A stretch of 64,000 nucleotides of DNA. It comes from Phocaeicola faecalis. GTDB lineage: Bacteria; Bacteroidota; Bacteroidia; Bacteroidales; Bacteroidaceae. Shown here piece after piece: positions 62,168-64,000 of this stretch. The notes under the pieces are model-generated. The model made no database searches. It worked only from the letters and a program-made list of their open reading frames with translations, and was not told the DNA's origin. Location: the NCBI RefSeq assembly GCF_021730445.1, contig NZ_JADNRM010000001.1, positions 147,848 through 211,847 of the forward strand, written 5' to 3'. The stretch's first letter is position 1, and every line of letters begins with the position of its first letter. The position numbers and the translations under genes were made by a program.

Positions 62168-63493
62168 TCATCGGCATAAAAACTTCAAAGAGAAACAACT
62201 ACCCTTCCCTATTTCACTCGAAACAGAGATACTTCCTCCATGCAGATTCATTATTTGTTTGCATAAACTAAGCCCGATGCCGGAACCTGTCGGTTTGGTG
62301 GTAAAGAACGGAACAAATATCTTATCCAGTACATCGGGAAGAATACCACTGCCATTATCACTGACCGTAAGCATAAACACTTGCTTTTCTTTCTCATAAT
62401 GAGTGGTAATTACCACCTCAGGGGCTTCCTGCTCCGCACAGGCTTCACCTGCATTTTTCAATAGGTTGATAAGCACTTGCTCTATTTGAGAACGATCCAA
62501 CATCAATATCTTGTCTGCATCCTCTGTCTTATATATATAATGTATATCCCGACTGGGGAATAGTTTCTTTAAATCACCCAACAATTCTTCCATTCTGACC
62601 GGGGCAAGAACAGGCATCGACAGGCGGGACAATTTCCGATAGTTCTCTACAAAGCCGAGCAGCCCCTTACTTCTCCGATGAATAGTCTGCATCCCCTGCA
62701 GCATAATGCCGTAATCTTTCGCATTCATTCCATTCTGCACAGCCCGCTCACTCAATGTTTCACTCAATGAGATGATGGGGGCAATGGAGTTCATTATCTC
62801 GTGAGTCAAGACACGAATCAATTTCTGCCAAGCCTCTATCTCGTTTTCTTCGAGTACGGAATGAATGTTCTTCAGATTTATCAGACGTAAATCCACTCCT
62901 TGAGAAGAGTACCCGGTGACCGTCACTGCCAATTCCTGCATGACATCTCCACGGCAGATGCGAACCGCCTTTACTTCACCCGGTTGAAGCGATGTGACAA
63001 TCACAGGAAAACTAGCGTTGAGGGAAGACAGTTCACTTAACGAATGAATGGGATAACCGCATAAATCATGAACTGCCGCACTGTTCATCCAATGCACAAT
63101 TCCACTGCTGTCTGCTACCAACAAACTACTGTCTACCGTATTGAGCAGCGTTTCATAATATTGATAACGTTCTTCTTTTTCTGATAGCTTCGTCCTGAAC
63201 TCGGACACCACCTTATTTATTTCTTCGGCAAGCAACTGCTCGGAACGCGACTTATGCCGGACTGAAAAACTTAAAGAAAAATCAGAATACCGAATTCCCT
63301 CTATCATGCGGGCTACCATAAGGGTGGTTTTCTGTTGCCATTGGCATAAATAAAAGATGATGCCTACCACAACCAATGATGAAAACAACAAACAAAAATA
63401 GAGTTCATGCCGGAAAAACAGATAAGCGGCAATGGACGCTACCGCCAATAACAGCATGAGCAACACGATGCGGAGTGTTTGAAATCGATTCAT
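62168..63493 (-). CDS. Sensor histidine kinase, second NtrC-system kinase
   Basis: 441 residues: two N-terminal membrane segments (about 8-50), PAS-like region (about 105-215), phospho-accepting His in 'VLTHEIMNSIAPI' (about 230), N box 'INLLKNAGEAC', G boxes 'DNGSGILP' and 'GSGIGLSLCKQIM'. Same architecture as the kinase at 2212-3528. It overlaps the regulator gene upstream by 4 nt. Its 3' end lies 59 bp from the right att site, so the element inserted between tRNA-Pro and this operon. Confidence 0.93.
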   Translation of the reverse strand: MNRFQTLRIVLLMLLLAVASIAAYLFFRHELYFCLLFSSLVVVGIIFYLCQWQQKTTLMVARMIEGIRYSDFSLSFSVRHKSRSEQLLAEEINKVVSEFRTKLSEKEERYQYYETLLNTVDSSLLVADSSGIVHWMNSAAVHDLCGYPIHSLSELSSLNASFPVIVTSLQPGEVKAVRICRGDVMQELAVTVTGYSSQGVDLRLINLKNIHSVLEENEIEAWQKLIRVLTHEIMNSIAPIISLSETLSERAVQNGMNAKDYGIMLQGMQTIHRRSKGLLGFVENYRKLSRLSMPVLAPVRMEELLGDLKKLFPSRDIHYIYKTEDADKILMLDRSQIEQVLINLLKNAGEACAEQEAPEVVITTHYEKEKQVFMLTVSDNGSGILPDVLDKIFVPFFTTKPTGSGIGLSLCKQIMNLHGGSISVSSEIGKGSCFSLKFLCR

Positions 63494-64000
63494 AACCCTA
63501 ATTTTTCTAATTTACGATAAAGAGCATATCTCGTTATACCCAAATACTCGGCAGCACGGCTCAAATTGCCTTCACTGCGCTTCATGGCACGCTCTACGGC
63601 ATGACGCTCCAATTGTTCCAGGTTCAGGATTTCATCAGTATCCACCTTCTTTTCGGGCTGTGGCTGCAGCATAAAATTAGACGGCTTCAACAATGGGGAA
63701 TCCGACAAAATCACCGCACGTTCAATGGCATGCTGCAATTCGCGTACATTACCCGGCCAATGATAGCGCATCAGCTTTTGCTTCGCCTCACGGCTGAGTC
63801 CGTTTATCTCTTTCTTATACTTATGGATATAGCGTTGTAAAAAATAGTCTGCCAAAAGAAGGACATCCTCACCCCTGTCACGCAAAGGAGGAATATGGAT
63901 TTCGATTGTATTGATACGATAGAGCAAGTCCTGGCGGAAATTTCCCTCTTCCACCATCCGGTGAATATTTACGTTGGTGGCACTAATCAGACGGACATCA
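63490..64000 (-). CDS. NtrC-family response regulator (C-terminal part; start outside window)
   Basis: About 170 residues are visible; the frame is open to the right edge ('DVRLISATNVNIHRMVEEGN' precedes the first internal Met). It holds the end of the AAA+ domain ('FRQDLLYRINTIEIHIPPLRDR', partly quoted, and 'WPGNVRELQHAIERAVIL') and a Fis-type helix-turn-helix ('NLSRAAEYLGITRYALYRKL'). The receiver, Walker motifs and sigma-54 loop lie outside the window. Partner of the kinase at 62168. Confidence 0.92.
   Translation of the reverse strand, partial: DVRLISATNVNIHRMVEEGNFRQDLLYRINTIEIHIPPLRDRGEDVLLLADYFLQRYIHKYKKEINGLSREAKQKLMRYHWPGNVRELQHAIERAVILSDSPLLKPSNFMLQPQPEKKVDTDEILNLEQLERHAVERAMKRSEGNLSRAAEYLGITRYALYRKLEKLGL

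Overview
The window looks like chromosomal DNA of a gut Bacteroides or a very close relative. Evidence: many promoters follow the Bacteroides pattern (TTTG, about 19-21 bp, TAnnTTTG); outer-membrane lipoprotein and beta-barrel genes are typical of the group; there is a complete Na+-translocating NADH:quinone reductase operon; and the mobile-element families (DUF3871, Bacteroidales tyrosine integrases) are those found in this order. The species cannot be fixed from the sequence alone.

Layout. 1-3.6 kb: a leftward ABC-transporter permease (cut by the window edge) with a near-consensus sigma-54 promoter, facing a rightward NtrC-type regulator and histidine kinase; three copies of a 17-bp palindrome lie between them. 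3.6-11.3 kb: peptide transporter, ybaK, uvrA, a LysM protein and an outer-membrane barrel protein. 11.3-20.3 kb: a 22-bp repeat array, a TonB-receptor-like protein, a MITE-like element, DUF4293, omega, bamD, uvrB, a porin, yigZ and an exonuclease. 20.4-31 kb: ECF sigma factor, GH20 hexosaminidase, EamA transporter, serC-serA-DUF1015 operon, DbpA-like helicase, a lipoprotein and two small membrane proteins. 31.3-37.2 kb: nqrABCDEF. 37.2-37.8 kb: a repeat-rich gap with a second 22-bp array. 37.8-50 kb: C1 aminopeptidase, an AbiF/AbiD-type HEPN gene preceded by a small structured RNA, NhaC, a DUF308 protein, a giant TamB-like protein with agmatine deiminase and N-carbamoylputrescine amidase in its operon, and DUF4251. 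50-52.9 kb: aspS, a cysteine-less thioredoxin-like protein, a small gene and tRNA-Pro.

52.9-62.1 kb is an integrative element of about 9.2 kb inserted in the 3' end of tRNA-Pro(UGG). A 55-bp perfect direct repeat of the tRNA end marks both borders, and paired integrase arm-type repeats lie just inside both ends. It carries an integrase, a helicase-like protein with a degenerate Walker A site, DUF3871, a small coiled-coil protein, a minimal second tyrosine recombinase, and two cargo genes (an unknown cytosolic protein and a lipoprotein). No relaxase, conjugation, capsid, terminase or excisionase gene was recognised. Two long non-coding stretches (54.3-54.8 kb and 59.2-59.8 kb) are almost wholly made of nested inverted repeats and look like large structured RNAs or structured DNA; these are the most unusual things in the window.

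Beyond the element, 62.2-64 kb holds a second kinase/NtrC pair, paralogous to the pair at the left end. Protein functions rest on family recognition; no database search, folding program or alignment was run, and all base pairing was read by eye.
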